In this document: positions 46,001-56,086 of the stretch, piece after piece | Numbering within the stretch: position 1 is the first letter of the stretch | How the letters are laid out: each line of letters opens with the position of its first letter | Assembly: GCF_900258035.1 (NCBI RefSeq) | Contig: NZ_OGTP01000015.1 | Location: 62,001 to 126,000 of the forward strand | Direction: 5' to 3' | Origin: Caballeronia novacaledonica | Lineage (GTDB): Bacteria; Pseudomonadota; Gammaproteobacteria; Burkholderiales; Burkholderiaceae | DNA: 64,000 nt | The notes under the pieces: generated by a model | Told to the model about the DNA's origin: nothing | Seen by the model: only the letters and a program-made list of their open reading frames with translations | Databases searched by the model: none | Position numbers and translations under genes: made by a program

Positions 46001-47893
46001 TCAGTTTCCCAGCGCTTCTCGCACCTGCATCAGCGCGCCCGGATCTTCGATCGTCGGCAGCTCGCCCGGATCGCGTCCTTCCGCCAGCGCGGCGATCGCC
46101 CGTCGCAGCAACTTTCCCGAGCGCGTCTTCGGCAACATCGTCACGAAGTGCACGCTGGCCGGACGCGCGATCGCCCCGAGCTGCGAATCCACCGCGTGAC
46201 AAAGCTCGGCCTCCATGCCCTCGCGCGCGCCCGGCGCATTGATGCGGTCCGCGTCGCGCAGCACGACGAACGCCGCCGCGGCCTGCCCCTTCACCGGATC
46301 CGCGATACCGACGACCGCCACTTCCGCCACGGCCGGATGCGCCGACAACGCCTCCTCGATCTCGCGCGTCCCGAGCCGATGCCCCGCGACGTTGATGACG
46401 TCGTCGGTGCGCCCGAGAATCGACACGTAACCGTCTTCGTCCTGCACGCCCCAGTCGAAGGTCGAATAGACCATTTGATCCGGGACGCTCTTCCAGTACG
46501 TATCGACGAAACGCTTGTCATCGCGCCATACGGTCTGCATGCAGCCCGGCGGCAACGGGTACGACAGCGTGACGACGCCCTTCTCGCCCGGCGCGCAGGC
46601 ATCGCCTGTTGCTTCGTTGCGCAGCTCGAGGTTGAAGCCCATCGACGGCACGCCCGGCGAGCCGAGCTTCGTCGGCAATTCCTCGATGCCGCGCGGAATC
46701 GCGATCATCGGCCAGCCGGTTTCCGTCTGCCAGTAATTGTCGATGACGGGCTTCTTCAGCGCGCTCTGGATCCACTGCGCGGTCGGCTCGTCGAGCGGTT
46801 CGCCCGCGAGAAACAGCGCGCGCAGACTCGACAGATCGTATTTCTCCATCAGCGCCGCGTCCTGCTTCTTGAGCACGCGGATGGCGGTCGGCGCGGTGAA
46901 CATCAGGTTGATCTTGTATTGCTCGACGAGCCGCCACCAGATTCCGCCATCGGGACGGATGGGCGTGCCTTCGTACATGACGGTCGTCAATCCGGCGATC
47001 AGCGGCGCATAAATGATGTAGCTGTGCCCGACGACCCAGCCGACATCCGATGCGGTGAACAACGTGTCGCCCGGCGCGCCCTGGAAGATATGCTCCATCG
47101 ATGCGGCGAGCGCCACCGCGTAACCGCCGACGTCGCGCTGCACCCCCTTCGGCTTGCCCGTCGTGCCCGACGTGTACAGCACGTACGAAGGCTCGTTCGA
47201 TTCGAGCCATTCGCAGGGCACGTGGGCGTCGAAGAATTGCTCGCGCAGCGGTTCGTACGAGACCAGATAGCTCGCCTGCAAGCGCTCGGGCGCGAGTTGC
47301 CGGTCGATCAGCAGCACCTGCGGCACCTTGTATTCGGCGCGCGACAAGGCTTCGTCGACGAGCGGCGTGTAGTCGATCACCTTGCCCGCGCGCGCACCGG
47401 CATCGGCGGTGACGATGAGCGCGGGCTCGGCGTCGTCGATGCGGGCCGCGAGATTCGGCGCCGCGAAGCCGCCGAACACGACCGAATGAATCGCGCCGAT
47501 GCGCGCGCACGCGAGCATCGCGAAGAGCGCTTCGGGGATCATCGGCAGATAGACGAGCACGCGGTCGCCCTTCTTCACGTGCAGCGAACGCATGACGGCG
47601 GCCATGCGGTTCACCTCGGCGTGCAGTTCGGCGTAGGTGTAGCGGCGTTCTATGCCCGTTTCCGTCGATACATAGACGAGCGCGTCCTGCTGCGCGCGCG
47701 ACGCGAGATGCCGGTCCACCGCGTTGTGACACAGATTGGTCTTGCCGCCGACGAACCAGCGCGCGAACGGCGGCTGGCTACGATCGAGCACCTGATCGAA
47801 CGGAGTCTGCCAATGAATGCGCCGGGCCTGTTCGGCCCAGAACGCTTCGGGCTCGTCGATCGACCGTCGATACGCTTCCTGGTAAGTCGGCAT
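46001..47893 (-). CDS. prpE: Propionyl-CoA synthetase
   Basis: This 630-residue acyl-adenylate enzyme activates propionate to propionyl-CoA. Motifs include YTSGTTGKPKGVQRD near residue 245 (P-loop), the NYWQTETGWP adenine-binding segment, and the acetylatable catalytic Lys in PKTRSGKLLRR near residue 592. The start MPTYQEAYRRSIDEPEAFW is typical of PrpE and distinguishes it from Acs. No other prp genes are adjacent, so it is separate from a methylcitrate operon. Confidence 0.95.
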   Translation of the reverse strand: MPTYQEAYRRSIDEPEAFWAEQARRIHWQTPFDQVLDRSQPPFARWFVGGKTNLCHNAVDRHLASRAQQDALVYVSTETGIERRYTYAELHAEVNRMAAVMRSLHVKKGDRVLVYLPMIPEALFAMLACARIGAIHSVVFGGFAAPNLAARIDDAEPALIVTADAGARAGKVIDYTPLVDEALSRAEYKVPQVLLIDRQLAPERLQASYLVSYEPLREQFFDAHVPCEWLESNEPSYVLYTSGTTGKPKGVQRDVGGYAVALAASMEHIFQGAPGDTLFTASDVGWVVGHSYIIYAPLIAGLTTVMYEGTPIRPDGGIWWRLVEQYKINLMFTAPTAIRVLKKQDAALMEKYDLSSLRALFLAGEPLDEPTAQWIQSALKKPVIDNYWQTETGWPMIAIPRGIEELPTKLGSPGVPSMGFNLELRNEATGDACAPGEKGVVTLSYPLPPGCMQTVWRDDKRFVDTYWKSVPDQMVYSTFDWGVQDEDGYVSILGRTDDVINVAGHRLGTREIEEALSAHPAVAEVAVVGIADPVKGQAAAAFVVLRDADRINAPGAREGMEAELCHAVDSQLGAIARPASVHFVTMLPKTRSGKLLRRAIAALAEGRDPGELPTIEDPGALMQVREALGN

Positions 47894-47988
47894 GCGCGTC
47901 CTCTGCAAAGCGGCGTTGGCTGGCCCCACAGGATAGAGCAGCCATCGGACCCGTGCTAGACAGGGCGCGCCCTGATCGGTCGGACCGT

Positions 47989-48468
47989 TCAGACCGCCCG
48001 GCTGCGCGTGGCGCGAGCGGGCGCGGCCTCGGACGCCGAATGCTTGAGCAGCACCGGCGCCAGCTCGCCCGCGACGCGGATGCTCGACACGACGACCGTA
48101 CGCACGCCGACGCCTTCCGTCAGCGCGCGCAAGGTCTCGCGCGTGGTCGCGCGCGCCGCGATGCGCGGCTCGATCACGATCAGGCCGCGGCAATATGCGG
48201 CAAGCATCGCGCGATGCGTGCGCATCCATGCGGCGCGCAGGTTCGCGTCGTCGGCGGTTTCGGTTTCGTCGTGCTCGGCCACCAGCACGAAGGGCGTCGC
48301 GAGCGCGAGGAGCCGGCGCATCTGCGTGGTCCACGCGAACGCGTAGCCCGGCTTCACGGCGCGCGGACGCAGCCGCACGAGCGGGAAACGGCTCGCATCG
48401 AACAGGCGCTCGTCGAGGGCGAGCGGGGACGGCGTCATGAATTTCGAAGTGGAATCGGCGGCGTTCAC
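47989..48468 (-). CDS. Uncharacterised protein, second gene of a Fur-regulated pair
   Basis: This 159-residue soluble protein contains the ordered pattern RLFDASRFPLVRLR, PGYAFAWTTQMRRLL, PFVLVAEHDETETADD, AAWMRTHRAMLAAYCRGLIVIEP and VGVRTVVVSS. The alternating helices and strands suggest a small alpha/beta fold; I do not recognise a characterised family. The GTG start overlaps the stop of the upstream gene (GTGA); an ATG ten codons on is the alternative. With a Fur box before the pair, iron-responsive expression is likely. The last 20 residues are Ala/Arg-rich and look disordered. Confidence 0.65.
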   Translation of the reverse strand: MNAADSTSKFMTPSPLALDERLFDASRFPLVRLRPRAVKPGYAFAWTTQMRRLLALATPFVLVAEHDETETADDANLRAAWMRTHRAMLAAYCRGLIVIEPRIAARATTRETLRALTEGVGVRTVVVSSIRVAGELAPVLLKHSASEAAPARATRSRAV

Positions 48469-48740
48469 AGCGGTTTCGGGCTCCAGTAGTTCAGCGCGGC
48501 GACGAGCGACGGCCAGCGGGAACGCCGCGGCACCACTCGCTTCTTGGGTTGCGTGACGCGCGGCGGCCGGCGTGCCGCTTCCTTCGGCGCATGAGCCGAC
48601 GCCTCGCTCCACGCGCGGCGCGTCGTTTCGAGAACCTTCGCGGCGTTCGCCGAAATGGCGCAACGCTCGCCCCGCCCGCCGATTTCGCACGCCGGGCGCT
48701 CGTCGCCCGTCATGCCGATGGCGGTGAAATCGTTGGTCAT
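48465..48740 (-). CDS. Uncharacterised small protein, first gene of a Fur-regulated pair
   Basis: This 91-residue basic protein begins MTNDFTAIGMTGDERPACE and ends SLVAALNYWSPKPL, with a Cys pair (ACE and RCA) 12 residues apart and an Arg/Pro-rich middle. No family recognised; it is not HemP. A strong GGGAGG ribosome-binding site lies eight bases before this ATG, which decides against a start 13 codons upstream. The promoter 50-80 bases upstream has a Fur palindrome as its spacer. Its stop overlaps the GTG of the next gene. Confidence 0.65.
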   Translation of the reverse strand: MTNDFTAIGMTGDERPACEIGGRGERCAISANAAKVLETTRRAWSEASAHAPKEAARRPPRVTQPKKRVVPRRSRWPSLVAALNYWSPKPL

Positions 48741-48791
48741 GTCGTCGGACCTCCCGTTGTGCCTCAATGACTGCCTCACGTCGTGCGAGTC

Positions 48792-48820
48792 ATTGTATTG
48801 AGAATCATTCTCAACTACAA
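48792..48820 (-). promoter_or_regulatory. Promoter with Fur box as spacer
   Basis: On the minus strand, TTGTAG (-35), a 17-base spacer TTGAGAATGATTCTCAA, and TACAAT (-10). The spacer (48798-48814) is a perfect 8-1-8 inverted repeat and contains the 7-1-7 Fur core TGAGAAT-G-ATTCTCA. Bound Fur would block RNA polymerase completely. Confidence 0.88.
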
Positions 48821-48857
48821 GCGGGATTTTTCGATGAAAGCGGGCGTCGGCGAGGAA

Positions 48858-49616
48858 TCAGGCAGCGGCGCGCAAAAAGCGCGACACGATGCCCGACGAG
48901 TAAGTCGCCGCAATCGAGGTCAGGAATTCGACGAAGGATGCGGGTGCGGCCGCATCGGCCGTATCGGAAATCGTGCGCACGACCGCGCATGGCACGCCGT
49001 GCTCGTAACAGACTTGCGCGATGGCCGCGCCTTCCATTTCGACCGCGAGCGCGTCCGGCAATGCGTCGCGCAAGGCGAAGAGCGCGTCGTGGCTCGCGAT
49101 GAAGCGATCGCCGCTCACGACCAGCCCGCGATGCACGCGCGGCGCGGCGACCGCGAAACGTTCCGAAAGCGCGTGGCCTTCTTCGGCGATGAACGCGGCG
49201 GCGGCGGCGCCGAGCGCATCGGAGAGCGAGCGATCGGCGTCGAAGCGCGCGCGCTCGAGCAGCGGCACTTCGTAGCGCGGAAAGAGCGGCGAGGCATCGA
49301 GATCGTGCTGCATCAACGTATCCGCGACGACGACATCGCCGACCCGGACGTCCGCCCGCACGCCGCCCGCGACGCCCGTGAAGACGATGGCATCGGCTTC
49401 GAAGACATGGATCAGCGCGCTCGCGGTCGCGGCCGCCGCCACCTTGCCGACGCGCGCGAGGGTGACCGCGGCCGGAACGCCGTACGCGTCGCCGACGAAG
49501 TACTCGCGCCGCCCGAGCGTGACCGCGCGAACTTCGCCCGCCGTGCGCATCTGCGCGATCAGATCGCCCAGTTCCTGCGGCAGCGCCGCCATGATCCCGA
49601 GCCGCGTCATCTTCAT
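48858..49616 (-). CDS. Nucleoside phosphorylase-family protein (MTA/SAH nucleosidase-like)
   Basis: This 252-residue protein has the PNP/UDP fold: GIMAALPQELGDLI at the start, the phosphate/ribose site region FTGVAGGVRADVRVGDVVVAD near residue 80, the purine/ribose Glu motif LAVEMEGAAIAQVCYEH near residue 190, and VRTISDTAD with the catalytic Asp. It most resembles 5'-methylthioadenosine/S-adenosylhomocysteine nucleosidases but may be a relative of different specificity. The start MKMTRLGI overlaps the uvrD stop by 4 bases (ATGA). Confidence 0.88.
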   Translation of the reverse strand: MKMTRLGIMAALPQELGDLIAQMRTAGEVRAVTLGRREYFVGDAYGVPAAVTLARVGKVAAAATASALIHVFEADAIVFTGVAGGVRADVRVGDVVVADTLMQHDLDASPLFPRYEVPLLERARFDADRSLSDALGAAAAAFIAEEGHALSERFAVAAPRVHRGLVVSGDRFIASHDALFALRDALPDALAVEMEGAAIAQVCYEHGVPCAVVRTISDTADAAAPASFVEFLTSIAATYSSGIVSRFLRAAA

Positions 49617-51976
49617 TCGACGGCCTGGAGTTTCGCGACCGACAGCGCCAGCCACTTCTCGCCGTGGCGTTTGAAGCGCACTTGCGCGCGCGCATCGCCG
49701 CCGGAGCCTTCGAGCGCCGTCACGGTGCCTTCGCCGAACTTCGTGTGGAACACGGCCTGGCCGACCTTGAAGCCCGCCTCGACCGCGCGCTGCTGGTTGG
49801 CGAACGCGGGCAGCGCGGCGCTCACGGCTTCATCGCGCGGATACGACGAACCGCCGCGCTCCTGTCCCGGACGCGCGAACCAGTCGCGGCCCCAGCCGGC
49901 GTTGTCCGCGCGTCCGCCCCAGCGCGCGCCCGCCTCGATCTTCGGCGTGAGCCACTTGAGCGAGCCTTCCGGCAATTCATCGAAAAAGCGCGAGCGGATG
50001 TTGTAGCGCGTCTGACCGTGCAGCATGCGGCTCTGCGCGAACGACAGATAAAGCCGTTCCTTCGCCCGCGTGATCGCCACGTACATGAGCCGCCGCTCTT
50101 CCTCCAGCCCGTCCGATTCCTGCGCGCTGTTCTCGTGCGGAAACAAGCCCTCTTCCAGCCCGGTGATGAACACCGCCGTGAATTCGAGGCCCTTCGCCGC
50201 GTGCACGGTCATGAGTTGCACCGCGTCCTGGCCGGCCTGCGCCTGGTTGTCGCCGGCTTCGAGCGATGCGTGCGACAGGAACCCGGCGAGCGGCGTCATC
50301 GTGTCGGGATTCTGCGCGGGATCGGCGATGCCGGGCGCGTCGAGCACTTCGATCTCGCCGTCGTCGCTGACGATTTCCGGCAAAGCCGTGGCGCCGGGAC
50401 GCAACGGAATGGAACGCGCGGGCGTGTCGAGGCCGTAGCCTTCTTCGCTCACGAACGCGGCCGCCGCGTTCACGAGTTCCTGCAGGTTTTCGAGGCGATC
50501 CTGACCTTCGCGCTCGGTTTCATAGAACGCGGCGAGACCGCTCGCGCGCACGACGTATTCGACCGTTTCCGGCAGGCTCATCTGCTGCGTTTCGGCGCGC
50601 ATTTTCGCGATCAGCGTCGCGAACGCGCCAAGGCTCGATCCCGCCTTGCCGGTGACATACGGCACGGCGGCGGCCATCGAACAGTTATAGAGACGCGCGG
50701 AGTCGGCAACCTGTTCGATGGAACGCGCACCGATGCCGCGCGTCGGGAAATTGACGACGCGCGCGAACGCGGTGTCGTCGTTCGGATTGTCGATCAGACG
50801 CAGATACGCGAGCGCATGCTTCACTTCCTGACGTTCGAAGAAGCGCAGGCCGCCGTACACGCGATACGGAATGCCCGCGTTCACGAGCGTATGCTCGATG
50901 GTCCGCGACTGCGCGTTGCTCCGGTAAAGCACCGCCACTTCGCCGCGCGACACGCCCGTGTTGATGAGCGCCTTGATCTCCTCGACGATCCAGCCCGCTT
51001 CCTGCGAATCCGTCGCGGCCTCGTAGACGCGCACCGGCTCGCCGTGGCCCGCGTCGGTGCGCAGATTCTTGCCGAGCCGCCGCGCGTTGTTCGCGATCAG
51101 ATAGTTCGCCGTATCGAGAATATGGCCGTGCGAGCGGTAGTTCTGCTCCAGCTTGATGAGATTGCGCACACGGAATTCGTTCTCGAAATCGCGCATGTTG
51201 CCGACGTTCGCGCCGCGAAACGCATAGATGGACTGATCGTCGTCGCCGACCGCGAAGATCGCGTTGTGCTCGCCCGCGAGCAGCTTCAGCCACGCATATT
51301 GCAGCTTGTTCGTGTCCTGAAACTCGTCGACGAGAATGTTGCGAAAGCGCGCCTGATAGTGCGCGCGCAGCGGCGGATTGTGCGCGAGCAACTCGTGGCA
51401 GCGCAGCAGCAGTTCCGGAAAATCGACGACGCCTTCGCGCTGGCATTGCTGATCGTAGGCTTCGTACAGTTCGACGAACTTGCGGTTGAACGCATCGGTG
51501 GCATCGACGTCTTTCGGACGCAGCCCCTGCTCCTTCGCGTTGTTGACGAAGTACTGGAGATTCTTCGCCGGATACTTTTCGTCGTCGACGTTCAGGCCCT
51601 TCATCAGACGCTTGATGGCGGAAAGCTGATCGGCCGTATCGAGAATCTGGAACGTTTGCGGCAGGCCGGCGTCGCGGTAATGCGCGCGCAGCATGCGGTT
51701 GCACAGGCCGTGAAAGGTGCCGATCCACATGCCGCGCGTGTCGATCGGCAGGAGCGCGGAGAGGCGCGCCATCATTTCGCGCGCGGCCTTGTTCGTGAAG
51801 GTGACGGCCAGCACGGTCGGCGGCGACGCATAGCCCTGCTGGATCAGCCATGCGATGCGCGTGATGAGCACGCGCGTCTTGCCGCTGCCGGCGCCCGCGA
51901 GAATGAGCGCGGGCTCGTTCGGCAGCGTCACGGCGGCGAGTTGTTCGGGGTTCAGATTCGCGAGCAGGTCGGGCAT
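49613..51976 (-). CDS. uvrD: UvrD-family 3'-5' DNA helicase
   Basis: This 787-residue superfamily 1A helicase acts in nucleotide excision and mismatch repair. Walker A is LILAGAGSGKTRVLITR near residue 28, Walker B is LVDEFQDTN near residue 222, then GDDDQSIYAFRGA, and motif VI is EEERRLMYVAITRAKERL near residue 575. The C-terminal Tudor-like segment VFHTKFGEGTVTALEG is present. A 69-codon upstream extension is rejected because it crosses the predicted promoter. The nucleosidase-like gene is coupled downstream. Confidence 0.96.
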   Translation of the reverse strand: MPDLLANLNPEQLAAVTLPNEPALILAGAGSGKTRVLITRIAWLIQQGYASPPTVLAVTFTNKAAREMMARLSALLPIDTRGMWIGTFHGLCNRMLRAHYRDAGLPQTFQILDTADQLSAIKRLMKGLNVDDEKYPAKNLQYFVNNAKEQGLRPKDVDATDAFNRKFVELYEAYDQQCQREGVVDFPELLLRCHELLAHNPPLRAHYQARFRNILVDEFQDTNKLQYAWLKLLAGEHNAIFAVGDDDQSIYAFRGANVGNMRDFENEFRVRNLIKLEQNYRSHGHILDTANYLIANNARRLGKNLRTDAGHGEPVRVYEAATDSQEAGWIVEEIKALINTGVSRGEVAVLYRSNAQSRTIEHTLVNAGIPYRVYGGLRFFERQEVKHALAYLRLIDNPNDDTAFARVVNFPTRGIGARSIEQVADSARLYNCSMAAAVPYVTGKAGSSLGAFATLIAKMRAETQQMSLPETVEYVVRASGLAAFYETEREGQDRLENLQELVNAAAAFVSEEGYGLDTPARSIPLRPGATALPEIVSDDGEIEVLDAPGIADPAQNPDTMTPLAGFLSHASLEAGDNQAQAGQDAVQLMTVHAAKGLEFTAVFITGLEEGLFPHENSAQESDGLEEERRLMYVAITRAKERLYLSFAQSRMLHGQTRYNIRSRFFDELPEGSLKWLTPKIEAGARWGGRADNAGWGRDWFARPGQERGGSSYPRDEAVSAALPAFANQQRAVEAGFKVGQAVFHTKFGEGTVTALEGSGGDARAQVRFKRHGEKWLALSVAKLQAVE

Positions 51977-52030
51977 GGGAAAGTGCGGCGGCAGAAAAGC
52001 GGGCCAGAAATCTCTGGCGGCGGGCCGATC

Positions 52031-52036
52031 ATTATA
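52031..52036 (-). promoter_or_regulatory. Candidate -10 box of uvrD
   Basis: TATAAT on the minus strand stands 54 bases before the uvrD ATG, in the divergent region shared with valS. The -35 region is GC-rich and poor. Confidence 0.5.
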
Positions 52037-52116
52037 AGACCGCGCCGATGGAGTCGCCGGCCGCCCGAAGGCAGGCGCGCACGGGCCGAATTCGTCCGAC
52101 GGCCCGCGCGGAACCT

Positions 52117-52122
52117 TATAAT
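52117..52122 (+). promoter_or_regulatory. Candidate -10 box of valS
   Basis: TATAAT stands 47 bases before the valS ATG. GGGGATTCCCCC immediately downstream forms a short GC palindrome in the leader. Confidence 0.5.
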
Positions 52123-52169
52123 TGGGGATTCCCCCGCATTTTTTCACGCATTTTTCGGCAGATTCCACA

Positions 52170-55037
52170 ATGAGCGACAGCACGCTTGCGAAGAGCTTCG
52201 AGCCTCAAAACATCGAGTCCCAATGGGGCCCGGAATGGGAAAAGCGCGGTTACTCCGCTCCCACGTTCAAGGACGGCGCGAAGAATTTCTCCATTCAACT
52301 GCCGCCGCCGAACGTCACCGGCACGCTGCACATGGGGCACGCGTTCAATCAGACCATCATGGACGGTCTCACGCGCTATCACCGCATGCTCGGCGAGAAC
52401 ACGCTGTGGGTGCCGGGCACGGACCACGCGGGCATCGCAACGCAGATCGTCGTCGAACGTCAGCTCGATGCGCAAGGCGTCTCGCGCCATGATCTCGGCC
52501 GCGAGGAGTTCCTTAAGCGCGTCTGGGCGTGGAAGCAGCAATCCGGCTCGACGATCACGAATCAGGTGCGCCGCCTCGGCGCGTCGATCGACTGGTCGCG
52601 CGAATACTTCACGATGGACGACAAGATGTCGGCCGCCGTGCGCGATGTCTTCGTCACGCTCTACAAGCAAGGGCTCATTTATCGCGGCAAGCGGCTCGTG
52701 AACTGGGACCCGGTGCTCGGCACGGCCGTCTCGGATCTCGAAGTCGCGAGCGAGGAAGAGAACGGCAGCCTGTGGCACATCCGGTATCCGCTGCCGGACG
52801 GCTCGGGCCACCTCACGGTGGCCACGACGCGCCCCGAAACCATGCTCGGCGACGTCGCCGTGATGGTGCATCCGGAAGACGAGCGTTACCGGCATCTGAT
52901 CGGCAAGACGGTCGTGCTGCCGCTGTGCGATCGCGAAATTCCGGTCATCGCCGATGAATACGTCGACCGCGAGTTCGGCACGGGCGTCGTGAAGGTCACG
53001 CCCGCGCACGATTTCAACGACTACGCCGTCGGCCAGCGCCACAAGCTGCCGCAAATCGAAATTCTCACGCTCGACGCGAAGATCAACGGCAACGCACCCG
53101 AAAAGTATCGCGGCCTGGACCGCTTCGACGCGCGCAAGGAAGTCGTGAAGGATCTCGAAGCGCTCGGCCTACTCGAATCCATCAAGCCGCACAAGCTGAT
53201 GGTGCCGCGCGGCGATCGCACGAACGTGGTCATCGAACCGATGCTGACGGACCAGTGGTTCGTCGCGATGACCCGGCCGGCGCCGGAGGGCACGTTCAAT
53301 CCGGGCAAGTCGATCACCGAGACGTCGCTCGATGTCGTGAAGAGCGGCCAGATCAGGTTCGTGCCGGAGAACTGGACCACCACGTACTACCAATGGCTCG
53401 AGAACATCCAGGACTGGTGCATCTCGCGTCAGTTGTGGTGGGGCCATCAGATTCCCGCATGGTACGGCGAGAACGGCGAGATCTTCGTCGCGAAGACCGA
53501 AGAAGACGCGCGCGCCGACGCCGACGCGCAAGGCTACGCAGGCTCGCTCAAGCGCGATGAAGACGTGCTCGACACGTGGTTCTCGTCCGCGCTCGTGCCG
53601 TTCTCGTCGCTCGGCTGGCCGAACGAGACGAAGGAACTCGCGGCGTTTCTGCCTTCGTCCGTGCTCGTGACGGGCTTCGACATCATCTTCTTCTGGGTCG
53701 CCAGAATGGTGATGATGACCACGCACTTCACCGGAAAGGTGCCGTTCGACACCGTCTATGTGCATGGCCTCGTGCGCGACGCCGAAGGTCAGAAGATGTC
53801 GAAGAGCAAGGGCAACACGCTCGACCCGATCGACATCGTGGACGGCATCGATCTCGAATCGCTCGTCGCGAAACGCACGACGGGCCTCATGAATCCGAAG
53901 GCCGCTGCGCAGATCGAGAAGAAGACGCGCAAGGAATTTCCCGAAGGCATTCCGTCGTTCGGCACGGACGCGCTGCGCTTCACGATGGCGTCGATGGCCA
54001 CGCTCGGCCGCAACGTGAACTTCGACCTCGCGCGCTGCGAGGGTTATCGCAACTTCTGCAACAAGCTGTGGAACGCCACGCGTTTCGTGTTGATGAATTG
54101 CGAAGGTCACGATTGCGGTTTCGCCAATCCGGGCGCGTGCAAGCCGGGCGATTGCGGCCCCGGCGGCTACACGGACTACTCGCAGGCGGACCGCTGGATC
54201 GTCTCGCTGCTTCAGCGCGTGGAAGCGGAAGTCGAGAAGGGCTTCGCGGACTACCGCTTCGACAACGTCGCGAGCGCGCTCTACAAGTTCGTGTGGGACG
54301 AATACTGCGACTGGTATCTCGAACTCGCGAAGGTGCAGATTCAGACCGGCACGGCGGAACAGCAGACCGCGACGCGCCGCACGCTGTTGCGCGTGCTGGA
54401 AACGGTGCTGCGCCTCGCGCATCCGATCATTCCTTTCATCACCGAAGCGCTGTGGCAGAAGGTCGCGCCGCTGACGGACGCGTTCCCGGCGGGCGCGAAG
54501 GAAGGCGAAGTCTCGATCATGACGCAGCCCTACCCGCGCGCCGAGCAGAAAAAGATCGACGAATCCGCGGAACAGTGGGCCGCCGAACTGAAGAGTGTCA
54601 TCGATGCGTGTCGTAATCTGCGTGGCGAAATGAATCTGTCGCCCGCGGTGAAGGTGCCGTTGCTCGCGCACGGCGACGCGGCGCGCCTTTCCGCGTTCGC
54701 GCCGTATATCGCCGCCCTCGCGCGTCTTTCCGAAGTGAAGGTCATCGACGACGAAGCCGCCCTCGACAAGGAGGCGCATGGCGCGCCGGTCGCGATCGTC
54801 GGCACGAACAAGCTCGTGCTGAAGGTCGAGATCGATGTCGCCGCGGAGCGTGAACGTCTCACGAAGGAAGTGGACCGTCTGAATGGCGAGATCGTTAAAT
54901 GTAACGCGAAGCTCGGCAATGAAAGCTTTGTTGCAAAAGCGCCTGCGGCTGTCGTTGAACAGGAGCGCAAAAGGCTGGCAGAATACGGAACCACTATCGA
55001 GAAACTTCAGGCCCAATTATTGCGTTTGCCTGATTGA
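52170..55037 (+). CDS. valS: Valyl-tRNA synthetase
   Basis: This 955-residue class Ia enzyme charges tRNA-Val. The HIGH-type signature is [16 protein letters not shown] near residue 47, the editing domain includes [19 protein letters not shown], and KMSKS is in [14 protein letters not shown] near residue 540. A C-terminal coiled-coil tRNA-binding arm (about 890-950, [20 protein letters not shown]) is intact. The start [13 protein letters not shown] lies downstream of a TATAAT promoter; an upstream in-frame ATG at the -10 box is rejected. Confidence 0.97.
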   Translation: MSDSTLAKSFEPQNIESQWGPEWEKRGYSAPTFKDGAKNFSIQLPPPNVTGTLHMGHAFNQTIMDGLTRYHRMLGENTLWVPGTDHAGIATQIVVERQLDAQGVSRHDLGREEFLKRVWAWKQQSGSTITNQVRRLGASIDWSREYFTMDDKMSAAVRDVFVTLYKQGLIYRGKRLVNWDPVLGTAVSDLEVASEEENGSLWHIRYPLPDGSGHLTVATTRPETMLGDVAVMVHPEDERYRHLIGKTVVLPLCDREIPVIADEYVDREFGTGVVKVTPAHDFNDYAVGQRHKLPQIEILTLDAKINGNAPEKYRGLDRFDARKEVVKDLEALGLLESIKPHKLMVPRGDRTNVVIEPMLTDQWFVAMTRPAPEGTFNPGKSITETSLDVVKSGQIRFVPENWTTTYYQWLENIQDWCISRQLWWGHQIPAWYGENGEIFVAKTEEDARADADAQGYAGSLKRDEDVLDTWFSSALVPFSSLGWPNETKELAAFLPSSVLVTGFDIIFFWVARMVMMTTHFTGKVPFDTVYVHGLVRDAEGQKMSKSKGNTLDPIDIVDGIDLESLVAKRTTGLMNPKAAAQIEKKTRKEFPEGIPSFGTDALRFTMASMATLGRNVNFDLARCEGYRNFCNKLWNATRFVLMNCEGHDCGFANPGACKPGDCGPGGYTDYSQADRWIVSLLQRVEAEVEKGFADYRFDNVASALYKFVWDEYCDWYLELAKVQIQTGTAEQQTATRRTLLRVLETVLRLAHPIIPFITEALWQKVAPLTDAFPAGAKEGEVSIMTQPYPRAEQKKIDESAEQWAAELKSVIDACRNLRGEMNLSPAVKVPLLAHGDAARLSAFAPYIAALARLSEVKVIDDEAALDKEAHGAPVAIVGTNKLVLKVEIDVAAERERLTKEVDRLNGEIVKCNAKLGNESFVAKAPAAVVEQERKRLAEYGTTIEKLQAQLLRLPD

Positions 55038-55115
55038 ATTGGGGGTTCGAATCATTTATCGATCCGTTCCGGTTGTCTCGGCGTTTCATTGATTTAAAAG
55101 GATCAGGGTCATCAC

Positions 55116-55997
55116 ATGCTAAAAGTTACCAAAGCGGTATTCCCCGTCGCAGGTCTGGGCACGCGGTTCCTACCGGCGACCAAGGCAAGCCCGAAGGAAA
55201 TGCTGCCCGTCGTGGACAAGCCGCTGATTCAATACGCGGTTGAAGAAGCGATGGCCGCCGGCATCACCGAAATGATCTTCGTGACGGGCCGCAGCAAGCG
55301 GGCCATTGAAGATCACTTCGACAAATCCTACGAGATCGAAGCGGAACTCGAAGCGCGCGGCAAGGACAAGCTGCTCGAACTCGTGCGCAGCATCAAGCCG
55401 AGCCATGTGGACTGCTTCTACGTGCGTCAGGCCGAAGCGCTCGGCCTCGGCCACGCGGTGCTGTGCGCGGAGAAGCTCGTCGGCGACAACCCGTTCGCCG
55501 TGATCCTCGCGGACGACTTGCTGTACGGCAAGCCGCCCGTGATGTCGCAGATGATCGAGGTGTTCGACCACTATCACAGCTCGGTGATCGGCGTCGAAGA
55601 AATCCCGCCTGCGGATTCGAAGTCGTACGGCATCATCGACGGCAAGGAGTGGGAAGACAACATCTTCAAGCTGTCGGGCATCGTCGAAAAGCCGGAACCG
55701 GCGGTGGCGCCGTCGAACCTGGGCGTCGTTGGCCGTTACGTGCTGAAGCCGCGTATTTTCGATCACATCCGCGCGCTGAAGCCGGGCGCGGGCGGCGAAC
55801 TGCAACTGACGGACGCGATTCAATCGCTGCTGTCGGACGAGCAAGTGCTCGCCTACAAGTATCACGGCACCCGTTTCGACTGCGGCAGCAAGCTGGGCTA
55901 TCTGAAGGCCACGGTGGAATTCGCGCTGCGTCATCCGGAAGTGAAGGCGGAGTTCGAGGAATATCTGCGCAACCGCGCGCCGATTCTGGAAGGCTGA
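55116..55997 (+). CDS. galU: UTP-glucose-1-phosphate uridylyltransferase
   Basis: This 293-residue enzyme makes UDP-glucose for exopolysaccharide, LPS and glycolipids. The nucleotide-binding signature is GLGTRFLPATKASPKEMLPV near residue 12, followed by DKPLIQYAVEEA, and ILADDLLYGKP near residue 129 with the metal-binding Asp. GRYVLKPRIF and GGELQLTDAIQ complete the family pattern. AAAAGGATCAGGG lies before the ATG. A strong terminator follows. Its product could feed the GT2 and GT4 enzymes elsewhere in the window. Confidence 0.97.
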   Translation: MLKVTKAVFPVAGLGTRFLPATKASPKEMLPVVDKPLIQYAVEEAMAAGITEMIFVTGRSKRAIEDHFDKSYEIEAELEARGKDKLLELVRSIKPSHVDCFYVRQAEALGLGHAVLCAEKLVGDNPFAVILADDLLYGKPPVMSQMIEVFDHYHSSVIGVEEIPPADSKSYGIIDGKEWEDNIFKLSGIVEKPEPAVAPSNLGVVGRYVLKPRIFDHIRALKPGAGGELQLTDAIQSLLSDEQVLAYKYHGTRFDCGSKLGYLKATVEFALRHPEVKAEFEEYLRNRAPILEG

Positions 55998-56029
55998 AGC
56001 CCCGCCTTTTCCATTGCCCCGCTCATGGA

Positions 56030-56061
56030 AAAAAGCCCGTCACTTGCGTGACGGGCTTTTT
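56030..56061. terminator. Bidirectional terminator between galU and the tusA-like gene
   Basis: A 14-bp perfect stem, AAAAAGCCCGTCAC and GTGACGGGCTTTTT, encloses a four-base loop. T-runs on both strands let it serve both convergent genes. Confidence 0.93.
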
Positions 56062-56086
56062 GCTTTCGGGCGCCTGCTTGTCCGTT

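Noticed and set aside
44495..47959. Plus-strand open frame of 1154 codons
   Set aside because: It runs in the wrong frame through fsr and then antisense through prpE, both of which have complete family motifs.
47961..47974. Perfect 14-base palindrome CAGGGCGCGCCCTG before the Fur-regulated pair's end
   Set aside because: Very GC-rich short palindromes are common in this genome, no T-run or promoter element is attached, and it lies downstream of genes on one side only. A weak terminator at most.
49664..52492. Plus-strand open frame of 942 codons
   Set aside because: It is antisense to uvrD and runs on into valS in another frame; it shows no recognisable motif.
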